Source: Hexactinellida sp. DTS-2022 (lineage: Eukaryota > Porifera > Hexactinellida). From it: 64,000 nucleotides of DNA. Location of the stretch: NCBI GenBank assembly GCA_028753945.1, contig JAPNXP010000016.1, forward strand, positions 3,009,501 through 3,073,500, written 5' to 3'. The position numbers and the translations under genes are program-made. The notes below the pieces were generated by a model, which did no database searches, was not told the origin of the DNA, and worked only from the letters and a program-made list of their open reading frames with translations. Shown piece after piece: positions 34,201 to 45,101 of the stretch; position 1 is the stretch's first letter; every line of letters starts with the position of its first letter.

Positions 34201-37200
34201 CCCGGCACCTAAATAGATCACACTGCTATCACTTTGCACCTCAATCATTGCACCTCAATAAGTTAAGTGGCACTTAAGAAGTGGCTCTTAAGTGGCACTT
34301 AAGAAGTGCCCCCCAGGCCCCTATATCCCCCTGCCCCCTGCCTTAACCTAGCCTCTAGGTGCTGGAGTCCTCTGCGGAGAGCCGCGTGTTTAAGCCGCCC
34401 AACCCGTGGGTGATGGGCATAATGCGCGTCCTGGCAGAGCTGCACGCTATACCGGACCTAAAGCTGAACCTCAAGTTCGAGATAGAAGTGTTGTGTAAGT
34501 ACCTGTCGCTTGAGATCGGTGAGGTGGAGCCCTCCCAGCTGCTGGCAGACAAACAGCTGGTGCTAAAGTTCTGCCAGCTGAGCAGAGAGGAGCAGGAGGA
34601 CATCCTCAGGCCACACCCCTCTCTGGATACAGGTAGGGGCATATGGAATGATAAGCTTGTTTAGTGAAATAACTTATATGTAGACCGTCTTTTTCTAGAC
34701 CAGGTTTCTTACATATACATTAGTATTACCCATAGACGGCAGGGCTTTTGGTCTACAGATTTATAGACGATCTACAAATTTTTGGCTTATTCGTATGGGC
34801 TTTTATAGACTGTCTAGAAATAGACCGTCTACATATAAAGATGCTAATCTTATTTATTGTAATACTCTGTTTTATTTTATTTAGAAGTTAAGCCGACGCT
34901 CTACGATCCTACAGTACACCAACAAGGTACCATTCCATTCTGTCTAACCCGTTACTATGTTACTTGTGTATCTATTTATAGACTCCAAACCTCCCTACTT
35001 CGAGTCTCCTGTCCCTCCCCCAGGTAAGCCAACCAGTGTGAGGTCTTATTCTGTCTCCTGTCTCCTGTCCCCTGTCCCCTGTCCCCTGTCCCCTAAAGGG
35101 ACTGGAAATATACTCATTGAGTACAATGGATATCGGATATAAGCACACTATGTTGGGAAACTGTTGCCATATACCCTGCATAATTTATGTCGGTTATAAG
35201 AACTAGCCGGTTATAAGCACCTTAAGTGCAGTTTCCGACGATGTGCTTATAACCGGCAACCACTGTATACATAATTGATTTGGATGAACATAATTAAGAT
35301 AATGTAGACTCTATAAACTTGTTATTTGTACAGTGAATAGAATTGTAACGCATAAGGCTAACACATTTGCCTGTCCCCTGATGTTCCTACTACTAGGTTA
35401 TACTGTACTTAATACAATCGTTATCACGACATATCCCTAGTCCCCCAGCACCCCGCCCTGTACCAGTACCAAGCCATCAGCACCATCCTCACCAACATGA
35501 GTTCCCTCGTTAACGTGAACCCCCGTCTGACGCTCTTCCAGGCGTACCCCCAGCTCCAGTCCTACGTGTGGGGGGCCATAGAGCAGGCCATCAAGGACCT
35601 CATCCGACCCGTGGCTGAGAGGGCCATGAAGATAGCGCTAACAACCGCAGAACACATCATTAAGAAGGTACCCTAGTTCCTGTTATAGTTCCATTATAGT
35701 ATATCCAACCTAGGGGTTAGAACAACCTAATAATGTGCTACTAGTCACTCCATAAGGCTTTCAAACTTGTAACGAAAGTTAGATATTTTTAATTTTAAGT
35801 AATTTCGGTAATTATATTTTGAGTTATTGTGTCCCTATAATGAGACACATATAACACAAGTGACACAATAGTGGCGTAGTCCCGCTTATAGTTCCGGTTA
35901 TAGGTCCGGCTATAGTTCCGGTTATAGTTCCGGTTGTATGTCTCGATAGGACTTCGCGCTTGACCCCGACGAGAACCGGATGCGCACGGCTGCCTACCAC
36001 ATGGTTAAACACATGGCGGCCGGCATGGCGCTTATAACCTGTCGGGACCCGCTCCTGATAACCATATCCAAACACCTGAGGAGCGCCTTCCTCTCCCGGG
36101 GCGTCTCCGAGGACCAGAAGCTCCTCGTGGAACAGGCGGCTAACCAGGTGAGTAGTCAGCTGTTGTATGACACACAGCATTCCTGTTGCCCCCTCAGGTT
36201 GCTAGCGACAACACGGAGCTGGCCTGCGCGTTCATACAGAAGACGGTTGTGGAACAGGTGAGTCAGGAGATCGACAAGAAACTGGCCGAGGAGTACGAGC
36301 TCAGGAGCACCTCCCGGCAGCAGGGGAGGAGGTGAGGACCCCAGGGGACACTTAGGGGCAGTAGTCTGTACACTTATGCAGCTAACAAGTAACCAGGGCT
36401 AATCACGAGTCATTTGATTGACGGGAACATCGAATTTTGTCATGAGTCAATTGACTCGTGACTCATGAAAAGCCCTGTAATTAACTTGACTCAACCTTTT
36501 TGGGCTGGTCTAAATAGTATAGTTTCCAGTTGAACTAACCAGTTAATCTACCATAACATAACACCCCTGCCATTAACATACCACCTATGCCATAGCATTA
36601 CATATGAGTGATATGACCCTGTAGGTACTGCAACACTGAGGTGCTAACGTACCACGCGCAGCGCATGCCGGAGCAGATAAGCCTCAAGCCGGGCCCGGCC
36701 CTGCACCAGCAGATAGCGGTCTACGAGGAGTTCGGACGCTGTCTGCCCGGATTCCACCCCATGGCCCCGCCCCAGCGCAAGGACACCATGATGCACTCCA
36801 GGTAACCACAGCTGATTCTTATATGTAGACCGTCTATTTCTAGACGGTATATAAAGCCCATACAAATAAGCCAAATTTTGTAGAACGTCTATAAATTTTG
36901 TTGACCAAAAGCCCTGACTTCTATGGATAATACTGGTCTATAAATATACGGTCTACGTATGAGTTATTTCAGGAATAGCTGTTTCTAAACAGTGCTAGAC
37001 AAATTAATTGGTTTCCAAAGAGTATTTCTTAAGGGACCAAATTTTGGCTTTGGTGGCTTAACTAATCCACCAAAATTGTGGATTATTTGACTTTGTATAG
37101 ATTACATTTTCCGTTCCATTATTTGTTGGTAATATCACTGCCATAGCATTCCTAATGCCCTCTCCGTCTCCAGGCACTCTGACGCTATAATTAACTCCCC

Positions 37201-37693
37201 GGACCTGGTGTACCTGCTCACTCAGTGCACGCAGGAAGTGGACGGGCTGCTGCACATCGCGATACAGTCCCCCTACTCCCCCCTTGTGACCTGTCTCAAA
37301 CACTTGTTAGAGACCCTCAATAAGGCGCAGCTTGTGCGCAACCAGCAGGTCATATTCGCGCTTATTCGCGAGGCCCTGGAGGGGCTGTTCAAGGCCCTGA
37401 CCTTCCAGATGGAGTCGGACATCCTGATCAGGTTTCGTGACGTATATCTGTACGTGCTACGGTGCCTGCAGGAATGCAAGGCACTGGGCGTTAACTTCGT
37501 GGCGCTACACGTAACGCTTGCGCTGCTGGAACAGCGCCCCGAGCATAGGTACTACCTGCCCATCATAGACCTGCTGGCACGACTGCACATGGTGGACATA
37601 CGGGAAATAGACGGGTTCGTGGCTAAGGAGATCGAGCGGCAGGACAACTCTGCCATCCTGTTCGGGACACACGTAGTAAAGGTACCCACTCTC

Positions 37694-37724
<31 letters not shown>

Positions 37725-40700
37725 GTACATAGCACTTCCTGCTGTCCAAACAGAGGGACCCCATGTTTAGCGAGGGGGACCTCGGCAAGACGCTTCAGGC
37801 CCTCACGCGCTTTGCCTACAGCACGCACCCGCCCCCCGAGCTCCTGGTTAATATCCTGGACGCCATTAAGCTGAACCAGGCCATGCCGGTCCCGCCGATG
37901 CCCCCCCACGGGCCCCAGGAGCCCCTGCCCCCCCAGGGGGACCTATACGCCCCCTCCCTCCCGGGGCATGTCCTCTCAGAACTGGACCCTGTCTCTTCCC
38001 AGGGCCTGCTGGCTCCTCTGCATCCCCCCGAGCCGCCGCACCCCCCCGGGCCCATGCCCCGCATACAGCCCCACGGTAGGTACCCCTAGACACCGGTAGG
38101 GCGGCATGGCATTCTCCCCCTCTCCCCTGTAGCCCCCGCGCCCCACGGACAGGAGGACCCCCCCGGCCTCTCGGAGAAGGTGGAACTGCTCCTGTCGGAG
38201 TGGGTCCGGTCTTATCACCATCCCATGCTAGTCAAGGACATGGACCAGGTGTACATACTGTTTGTTAACAAACTCCAGCAACAGGGCATCATGAAGAACG
38301 ATGACCTCATAACGAGATTCTTTAGAATATCCGTAGAGATGTGTGTAGGGCTCTGCTACAAGTAAGTTGTTTGTTTGTTTGCTTGTTTGTTTGTCTGTCT
38401 GTCTGTCTGTTTGGTGGTTGGTTACGGGTTGTGTGCTTGGCATGTAGGTCTATGACGGACCCCGAGAACCAGCGACTAGCGCGCGCTAAGTGCTACCACA
38501 CCATGGACGCGTTCGTTAAGCTGGTTGCGGTTCTGATGAGATTCACAGGGGAGGCATCCAACATACAGCCCAAGGTCAACGTGCTACAGAAAGTTATATT
38601 GACTGTCACACAGGTATGCTATTATTATTATTATTATTATTATTACAGTATACTCCGCTTAATAGAGCCACCGGTTAATAGATTTCTCCGCTTAATCGGG
38701 TCATAGTAACCTGGTCCCGAGGTGACTCTATTAAGCGGAGTCGACTGTATTATTATTATTACTGTTGTTATTATTGTTGTTGTTGTTGTGTTACAGGTGC
38801 TGCTGCAAGACCACCAGACGCGCGGCGCGGACTTCCACCAGCTGCCGTACCAGCGGTTCTTCATAATGCTGCTTACGGAGCTGAACGCTAGGGACCCCGT
38901 ATTCGAGCTGATGGGCCTACACGTCCTCAGCATATACTCCCAGGTAGAGTCTTGTGTTGTAAGCTAGGGAAATTTACATGGAAAAATTATTATACACATA
39001 TACAGTAGACTCCGCTTAATCGGGACACCGGTTAATCGGTTTCTCCGCTTAATAGGGTCAAATTTTCACCGGATTTATGGGACTGAATTACAGTTTGGCT
39101 TAAAATATTTTCGGTTAATCGGTTTCTCCGCTTAATCGGGTCAAAATGACCTGGTCCCGATGTGACCCAATTAAGCGGAGTCGGCTGTATATACCTAGTT
39201 TTGAAATTTTGATAAACCATATCTATAGTGTAGAGTTGTTACTGTGCGCTTGTTATTTATCCTCGGAATTAATTAACTTAAGTAGCACAAAAATTTTGGT
39301 AATTTCAAATAAAGTTCCTAAGCATAATTTGAAATATGTAATCCTCCCAGAAATTTCCATGGAAAACAATTTTTTTGGATATTCACTCCCCTACTTAGGT
39401 GTACCACGAGCTGAGACCCGCGAAGGCGCCTGGGTTCGCGTACGCGTGGCTGGAGCTGGTCTCGCACCGGATATTCATCGAGAAGGTGCTCATACAGACC
39501 CCGCAGCCCAAGGGCTGGCAGTACCTCCAGCAGCTGTTAGTGGACCTGTTCACTTTCCTCGCGCCCTTCCTTAGAAACGCGGACCTGGAACGGCCGCTGC
39601 AGATCCTGTACAAAGGTATGTGTGTTCCTGTCAGTCGCATTCCTATTGACCCTCTCGTATCTAGGCACGCTCCGAGTGCTGCTGGTGCTGCTGCATGACT
39701 TCCCAGAGTTTCTGTGCGACCACCACTTCGTGTTCTGCAACGTCATTCCGCCGAACTGCATTCAGATGCGGAATCTGATTCTGTCGGCCTTCCCAAGGAA
39801 CCTGAGGCTCCCGGACCCATTCACTCCGGACCTCAAGGTACCTGTTGTTGTTGTTGTTGTTGTTGTTGTTTACTTGGTTTCTTTAGTTCGAGGAGCTGCA
39901 CGAGATCGCCCAGTCGCCTAAGATCCTGGGGGAATACCTCTCCCTCATCCCTGCGGAGTTCAAGACAGAGTTGGACGCATTCCTTCTCTCCGACCCGGTT
40001 GACAAGCTGTTCCCCAACAAGCTGAGAGAGGTGAGTTAACAAGCAGTCAGCTGTGCAAGCTCCAGCTGGTCTGTCTGTCTAGACTCTCCTTCCTAATGCT
40101 TGCTACATGCGTCGGGCGTTTGAGCCGCGTGGGCGCTCCCACGCGGCATAAGACCCGACCACATTCCTATCTCCCTCTCCCGTCTCTAGCTGCTACAGAG
40201 CTCGGCTCAGCACCCGGACACCTACAACATTCCTCTCCTCAACGCGCTAATCCTGTGCATCGGACAGGCGGGCATAGCGGCCCTGCAGGGGTCCGGGGTC
40301 TCCATTTCCGCCCCCTCTGTCCAGGCCTCCGCCCACTTCGCCCTCCTGCGGGCCCTGGTATCAGACGCGGACACCAAGGGCCGCTACCTGTTGCTTAACG
40401 CCGTCACCAACCAGCTGAGGTACCCCAACTCAGACACGCACTACTTCTCCATAGTCCTCCTGGCGCTCTTCCTGCGCGCGCAGACTGAGATGGTGCAGGA
40501 GCAGATCACGAGGGTACGTGCTAGCTACCCCCCTGTCCCCTAGCCCCTGTCCCTGTCCCCTGTCTCCTGTCCCCTGTCCCCTGTCCCTGTCCCCTGTCTC
40601 CTGTCCCCTGTCCCCTGTCCCCTGTCCCCTGTCCCCTGTCCCTTGTCCCCTGTTCCCTAGCCCATTCGTAAATCTATTTTTAGAAAGAATAAGTGCAATT

Positions 40701-41194
40701 GTTTTATTAGCAATTTAATTTCAGATCCCAACCGAGCATTTATAGTCGATTCATTCCTCTAATAACAAACTCGCATATTAACAAGTTAAAATTCCGTGCA
40801 ATTGCGACTTGCTATTATAGATCACCACTGTACTATTGAGTTGTTATATACTGAGTACTTGTAGTGTGTTCTGCAAATACCTAATATCCTATTCCCATAA
40901 CATAACACTGACACGCATATGTAGGTGCTGCTGGAGAGACTGATAGTGTACAGGCCGCACCCGTGGGGGCTGCTGGTCACCTTCATAGAGCTGATAAAGG
41001 GGAACGAGTACAACTTCTGGGACCACAGGTACGTTAGCTAGCCTCTACATAGCACCGTTAACAGCTGTGCGTGTAGGTTCGTGCACTGCGCGCCGGAGAT
41101 AGAGCGCCTCTTCGAGTCGGTGGCGCAGTCCTGCACGCAGCAGAAACAGGCGCATCAGCAGAGCTCACGAGAGGACCCCGAATCCGTAGCGTGA
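21730..41194 (+). CDS. CNOT1: CNOT1, scaffold of the CCR4-NOT deadenylase complex, 33 exons
   Basis: Exons: 21730-21996, 22046-22207, 22508-22687, 23056-23377, 23693-23987, 26106-26514, 26703-27017, 27364-27550, 30480-30617, 30666-30823, 31004-31281, 31658-31893, 32402-32534, 32745-32994, 33660-33971, 34359-34632, 34885-34926, 34982-35023, 35441-35667, 35950-36147, 36198-36331, 36625-36801, 37174-37681, 37733-38075, 38133-38361, 38448-38613, 38797-38943, 39399-39615, 39665-39837, 39887-40030, 40190-40513, 40925-41028, 41077-41194. All phases join, giving about 2402 residues (human about 2376). Strong blocks include [57 protein letters not shown] (MIF4G, CAF1-binding region), [19 protein letters not shown]-type sequence, [29 protein letters not shown]-like text, [19 protein letters not shown] and [11 protein letters not shown]. 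It holds the deadenylases that shorten mRNA tails in the cytoplasm. RAP1GDS1 lies antisense in intron 8. TAG ends 12 bases before the ATG. Confidence 0.96.
22284..22413. mobile_element. Inverted-repeat DNA element, CAGTGGATGCCGG family, in CNOT1 intron 2
   Basis: It starts CAGTGGATGCCGGTTATAAG right after a (GTT)n tract and ends CTTATATCCGGCATCTACTG. Other copies lie at 5911-6060, 10498-10641, 25818-25946, 31335-31480 and 35122-35267. Confidence 0.8.
23467..23630. mobile_element. Inverted-repeat DNA element, GAACCTCGTTAGTAGG family, in CNOT1 intron 4
   Basis: It opens ACACCTCGTTAGTAGGAACA and closes near GTGTTCCTATTAACCGTGTC. The right end is degraded. Confidence 0.5.
24027..25815 (+). repeat. 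38-bp satellite, about 47 copies, in CNOT1 intron 5
   Basis: The monomer is CGCTCCTAATCAGTGTATTA followed by TACAGGCATTTGTAAATA. Variants differ at GCATTTG/GTCATTTG/GCGTTTG and AAATA/AGATA/ATGTA, and some monomers are 37 bp. The monomer is the terminal segment of the CAGGGTATTATACAGG element family, whose remaining internal part follows at 25947-26065. A block of about 14 monomers is repeated about 530 bp later: the rare TGTACTATAC variant sits at 25001 and 25531, with matching neighbours. The array has open frames only because the period allows it. Confidence 0.92.
25818..25946. mobile_element. CAGTGGATGCCGG-family DNA element inserted at the satellite edge
   Basis: TACAGTGGATGCGGGTATAA at the left and ATAACCGCATCTACTTTA at the right. 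It separates the satellite from the remaining body of the CAGGG-type element (GTCTATAAATCACAATTTAATG onward). Confidence 0.7.
27207..27375. repeat. 45-46-bp tandem repeat (4 copies) spanning a CNOT1 splice acceptor
   Basis: CAGGCTCTAC starts at 27211, 27256, 27301 and 27347. Each copy has TCAATAG followed by GATATAGT(G/A)CA. The last one is the real junction: exon 8 starts at 27364 with GATATAGTACACACG in phase 0. Confidence 0.9.
27640..27790. mobile_element. TTATATGTAGACCGTCTA-family DNA element (copy in CNOT1 intron 8)
   Basis: It begins TTATATGTAGACGGTCTATA and ends GGTCTACATATAAG, as inverted repeats. Related copies lie at 34668-34852 and 36820-36968, all within CNOT1 introns. Confidence 0.7.
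27916..30218 (-). CDS. RAP1GDS1: SmgGDS (Rap1 GTPase-GDP dissociation stimulator 1), 3 exons, nested in CNOT1
   Basis: Minus-strand exons: 30218-29970, 29631-29076, 28832-27916; about 573 residues (human about 607). It is an all-armadillo-repeat protein that chaperones and loads small GTPases with C-terminal basic tails (RhoA, Rap1). Recognisable stretches include [71 protein letters not shown] and [12 protein letters not shown]. Phases join cleanly, with donor GTGCGC, then donor GTGAGG and acceptor TATATAG. Exon 2 contains four consecutive asparagines from (AAC)n, the complement of the GTT repeats common in this region. The whole gene lies in CNOT1 intron 8 on the other strand. TAG ends three bases before the ATG. 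Confidence 0.9.
28861..29020. mobile_element. GAACCTCGTTA-family DNA element in RAP1GDS1 intron 2
   Basis: It begins TATAGTAGAACCTCGTTATC and carries CGGTTAATACGAACTCCGGA inside. The right end, near GGTGTTCTCCTGTAAC, is eroded. Similar to 8659-8845 and 48721-48891. Confidence 0.6.
29770..29915 (+). mobile_element. Dispersed repeat with GGTTCTCAGCGACAGTAAAC core
   Basis: The same core, in the same order with ACCAATGTAATTACA and TTATCAACTAAT, recurs at about 41570-41705 (plus) and about 16195-16320 (minus). Ends are not well defined and the family is not identified. Confidence 0.55.
30838..30995. repeat. GTTA/GCTA low-complexity tract in CNOT1 intron 10
   Basis: Repeated TTAGTTAGCTAGTTAG and TTTGTTTGTTAGCTAG text before the exon 11 acceptor. 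It is non-coding. Confidence 0.8.
31312..31640 (+). mobile_element. CAGGG-type DNA element interrupted by a CAGTGGATGCCGG-type element
   Basis: The outer element reads TTATACAGGCATTTGTAGA, then the inserted copy at 31335-31480, then CGCTCCTAATCCTGGTCTGA and the usual internal text. The insert begins TACAGTAGATGCCGGG and ends CCGGCATCCACTGTA. The junction restores TA, as expected for insertion with TA duplication. Confidence 0.85.
31966..32155 (+). mobile_element. CAGGG-type DNA element, second subfamily, in CNOT1 intron 12
   Basis: It is bounded by CCAGGGTTTATCCAGGAG and CTCCTGTATAATACCCTG. The same element in the opposite orientation lies at 43765-43952 in the TRIM-NHL gene, sharing ACTAACCTTTTAGGCGTAC. 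Confidence 0.8.
33175..33348 (-). mobile_element. CAGGG-type DNA element in CNOT1 intron 14
   Basis: It carries AGCCGAGACGCTCTTTTGG at one end and AGGAGCGTATTTACAAATGT with CTGTATAATACACTGG at the other. Same order as 42606-42775. Confidence 0.75.
33360..33640. repeat. 20-bp tandem repeat before CNOT1 exon 15
   Basis: GACAGGTGTCTAGTTATAAG and close variants are repeated about 13 times. The array stops about 20 bases before the exon 15 acceptor. Confidence 0.85.
34033..34315 (+). mobile_element. Dispersed repeat, GGCACC-rich, in CNOT1 intron 15
   Basis: It matches, in opposite orientation, about 150-358 at the left edge of the window. The right part carries short direct repeats of AAGTGGCACTTAAGAAGTG. 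Confidence 0.65.
34668..34852. mobile_element. TTATATGTAGACCGTCT-family DNA element in CNOT1 intron 16
   Basis: Inverted ends ACTTATATGTAGACCGTCT and AGACCGTCTACATATAAAG, about 185 bp apart. Confidence 0.8.
35122..35267. mobile_element. CAGTGGATGCCGG-family DNA element in CNOT1 intron 18
   Basis: TACAATGGATATCGGATATA at the left and ACCGGCAACCACTGTA at the right. The ends are somewhat diverged. Confidence 0.65.
36820..36968. mobile_element. TTATATGTAGACCGTCT-family DNA element in CNOT1 intron 22
   Basis: It starts TTATATGTAGACCGTCTATT and ends ATACGGTCTACGTATGAG. Confidence 0.7.
38645..38750. mobile_element. TACAGT..CTCCGCTTAAT-family DNA element in CNOT1 intron 26
   Basis: TACAGTATACTCCGCTTAAT and ATTAAGCGGAGTCGACTGTA form inverted ends about 105 bp apart, flanked by ATT repeats. 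Confidence 0.85.
39001..39190. mobile_element. TACAGT..CTCCGCTTAAT-family DNA element in CNOT1 intron 27
   Basis: TACAGTAGACTCCGCTTAAT and ATTAAGCGGAGTCGGCTGTA form inverted ends about 190 bp apart. It is longer than the copy one intron upstream. Confidence 0.85.
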
Positions 41195-41315
41195 CTAGCG
41201 ACCTGTTAGGCTGATTGGAATGCTGTGTTGTTGTTGTTGTGTTGATGGAATTATGACCCTGTCCCTTGTTATACGTTATGCTCCCAGCTGTTAATGCACT
41301 CGTCTCTAATTAGCT

Positions 41316-42070
41316 ATGGCTTCTAGCGGGGCGGGGACAGCCAGCGTGCATCTGGCGATAGCCAATCAGAAGACCGGGATCCCAGTCTCCTTCAAACAGG
41401 ACGGGAAGCGGTTCGCGAGTGACGTCACACTTAAGTTCTCTGTGGACACCGTGTACACCCTCCGCCTCTCCATTAAGCCCGCCTTCTCCCCCCTCCTGTG
41501 AGTAGCCAGGGCTGTTAGAATAAGCCCCGGCGCTTGTTGTGTAGTGGCCATATTGTCATCTATTATTTTGAAAAATCCAGGAAATTATATTGGTTCTCAG
41601 CGACTGTAAACATATCGAAAATTGTCTAAATCAGTGCAATTACATTCTAGAATCTAGATCAACTAATTCATATCGGTTTTATAATACAAATGCCATTATT
41701 ATTGCCCCTGTGCTTATACGAAGCACTACGCTACCCAGCTATAATAAGCCCTATCCGTAGGCGCCTGGAGATCGGGCCGGACAGCCTCTCCCCCGAGGAG
41801 ACCACCTCCTCCGAGGGGTCCGTTACTCACACCTTCAGTTGGCACACGACTGGCCTCTCCCCCACGGGCTCCGCCAAGCGGCACTCGCTGCTGCTCACTC
41901 TCCACTTCGAGGGGGGCAGTATTCTACACTCCCTGCAGGCCAAGTTCTATAAGACAGGGGACAGCGGACACCTGGGGTGGGGCAGCCCCCTCAGCGCCGT
42001 AGAGCTCGCCTGTCGCCTCGAGACGGACGGGTCTACGATCGGGAAAGTCACGGACTCTAGGATCCGCTAG
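41316..42070 (+). CDS. CNRIP1: CNRIP1, cannabinoid-receptor-interacting protein 1 family, 2 exons
   Basis: Exons 41316-41497 and 41761-42070 join in phase 2 to give about 163 residues, against 164 in human. The N-terminal beta-rich text VHLAIANQKTGIPVSFKQDG then KRF, and the C-terminal LQAKFYKTGDSGHLGWGSPL then SAVELACRLETDGST, follow the family order (IALRIQ..GPVFYKVDGQRF; WQVKFYN...WGSPFSVIEYEC). CNRIP1 folds as a RhoGDI-like beta sandwich and in vertebrates binds the CB1 receptor tail. That receptor is vertebrate/chordate-specific, so the ancestral partner here is unknown. The gene starts 121 bases after CNOT1 and converges with the TRIM-NHL gene, only 57 bases between stops. TAG ends two bases before the ATG. 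Confidence 0.88.
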
Positions 42071-42127
42071 AATCTATTTATAGAACTATCTGTGTATATA
42101 TATTGCTCTAATACAGTTGCTATACAG

Positions 42128-45068
42128 CTACTTCTCCAGATAGAATCTGATCAGCTGATTGCTCTGACCGCAGGCTAGCACCACTCGCCCCCTGGCGTCC
42201 ACACAGACCCCGTTAGGCCCCCGCACCTCCACGCCCGTCTGGGACCCGCTGTCCATCCTGTAGGTTATCTTCCCGTCCGAGAGAGAGAGCACCTTAACCG
42301 TGTCTCCCCCGTAGTCGCTCACTATGATCCCCCCCTCTCCGTCCGCCGCTATAAAGAAGGGGTTCACGAGCCCCTTCCCCGGGCCCCGGGTCCCGTAGTT
42401 CCCCACCAGGTTCCCCTTGAGGTTGTAGATATGCAGACAGGGATTCCCCTCGTCTAATACCACCAGCATTCCCTCTGCCGTGAGGGCGGCGTCCCGCGGA
42501 TGCTCCAACTTGCCCTCTCCGATGGCCCTCCTCCACTCCAGCTCCTGGGTCCACACCTACGCGACGGGCCCATAGGAATGTCATAGCTTGTATAGCTAAG
42601 GAAATATCCAGGAGCCGAGACGCTCCTTTTTGGAGCATGATTTTGGAAAAATTTTAATTAGGAGCGCGAAAATTTGGTATCCTCTCCTATACCATAGATT
42701 AATTTGTGATTTAGGCGTATGGAAATTGGATCAGACCAGGAGCGTACATACAAATGCCTGTATAATATTACCCTGGTACACTGATAGGAATGCACGGGTT
42801 ATATAGAGATCAGCTGCTCACCTGGAGCCTGTTGTTCCCGCTGTCGCACACGTACACCAGGTCCCCGCAGCTGATGCCCATCGGGCTGTCCAGCTGTTCC
42901 CTCCCCTCTCCTAGCGACCCGGCCTGGCTCTGGAATGTCCCGTCTAACGAGTACTTGACCAGGGTGTGTCTCACCCCGTCCGTAACGAAGAGACTGTCCC
43001 CTGAGACCGCCAGCCCCCAGGGGTACCCCAGATGCTCCTCGTCCCATATCTCGGACACCTTGTTCTCCTCCTTGAACACCTGCACGCTCCGGCTAGGCCC
43101 GTCTGCCACCAACAGTCTACACACTCATTAATACTACTATCTCTCTATGAGCTAGCTTAGTGCAGGGGAAGCCGCTTAATCGGGTAGCCTCGGGAGTAGG
43201 CATTTAGTCCCGCTTATACGGTTCTTCTTCAAATCTACGCTAGGCAATGATAAAGTATGGTTATGCTGCAAGCTGACGCAATTTAACACTTTCCTTAAAA
43301 GTAGAATTTTACCATTCTCCCGATTAACGGATATAGTACATTATATACTAATTGGTACGAATTGGTTTCCAAAGCCTCTTCCCATTAAGCTGCTTCCCCT
43401 GTACAATACTATACCTGTCGCGTGAGTCCACTGCCACTGCGTAGGGCCGTATAAGGAGCCCCTCAAACTGCAGCACCAGGTCCGGGCGGATGTTAGAGTA
43501 GTTAAGCGCCGTCACCAGGGCCCCGCTCTCCCGAATGGCTCTCTCGGCTAGCGGCGCCAGCTTGAGTCTCAGCAGCTCGGGCGCCGGCAACTCGCTACTC
43601 AGCAGCTCTGCGTAGGGCAGCAGCGAGCAGGGCTGCGTCAGGTGACTGCTGTTCTCCTCCAGCGTGCGCACCGAGCACAGCTGAGCTGAGCTCGTTAGGT
43701 AGGTGTTGGTGCGGGCCAGCTGTCCTATCTCCCTGTCCAGCTACGATACACACGTTACATGACACCAGGGTATTATGCAGGAGTAGAATTGAACACTCCT
43801 AACTGTCCTAAGGTCACTATAGTATGAATTTTGTACGCCTAAAAGGTTAGTTTTGTATTACTCTATGGAGACTCGGCAGTTTTCGCGCTCCTAAACGCAA
43901 ACATATCCCAATTTATACTCTAGGCGTATGGCGGCTCCTGTATAAGACCCTGCATGCCACCCTCCCGTTAGTATAGCCTCACTACTCACGTGCTGTATGC
44001 GCAGCGAGAGCTCCCGCTTGCTGCGAGAGAAGTGCGCCCAGGCCTCGTATATGAGCTCTGTCCGCTTGCGCTCCACCTGCTTGAGCAGCTCGTCGTAGCT
44101 GTCGTTAATGCGTCTCACCAGTTCCTCCTCCTGGGCACTGGCTCTCTCCAGCTGTTCCCTTAGGCTATCCCGCCTCCCCTGCAGCCCCAGGGCGCAGGAG
44201 TACGAGCTCCGGATGTGCGACAGGAACCGCTCCTTCAGGCCCGACAGTCGCGACTCCACTGAGGCCGTCACGTGCTGCCGGTGGTCCTCCACCAGACACC
44301 TACGGGCAGTCTAAATATAGCCGCATTCCGCAGCCCTGGCAACTACCCGTCGCATAGGAATGCGTCGCACTCGGTGCAGAAGTGCACCAGTGTCCGGTTG
44401 GTGTGTTTGGGACAGAGCCCGAGTCGGGCCTGCGTCTCTCCCATCAGCTGTTCCACCCGGTACCCGCCCACCTCCTCGCTCCGCGACACCAGGTGCTGCG
44501 CCCCCTCCCCCCTACACACACGTTATAACAGGGCCAAGGCCCAGGTTATAACAGGCCCCAGGGGTAATAAGCCCCTCCCCCCTACACACAGGTTAAATAG
44601 GCCCCAGGGGTAATAAGCCCCTGTCCCTTAGACACAGGTTAAATAGGCCCCAGGGGACCAATGGTAGTATTTCATACAGGGTTTGCATGCAAGTGGGACA
44701 ATCTGGGATATGTAAATTCTTAAGGGGGGCATAAATTAAAACTTTGTCGTGTAAGTGGTTTTTCTAGGGGGCTTTCTAAGGAGCAGGGGGCAAGTGCACC
44801 TGTATGAAACCCTGACACCCTTAGGGTGCATATAACAGCCCCCTGGGGACAGACCCTACCTGACGTGTATGTCCAGACAGACGGGACACATGAGTCTGTC
44901 GCACTCCAGACAGAGGTGTGTCGCGGGGAGGGCCTGGAGACTGTAGCACCTCTCGCAGGGGGGCGGCTCCTGTCGGGACCCCGCCCCCTGTCTCCTGTCC
45001 CCTCTCCGTCCCTGCAGCTGCGCCCGCTTGTAGTCCCGAGACAGGAGATTAGCCCTAATATAACGTGT

Positions 45069-45101
<33 letters not shown>

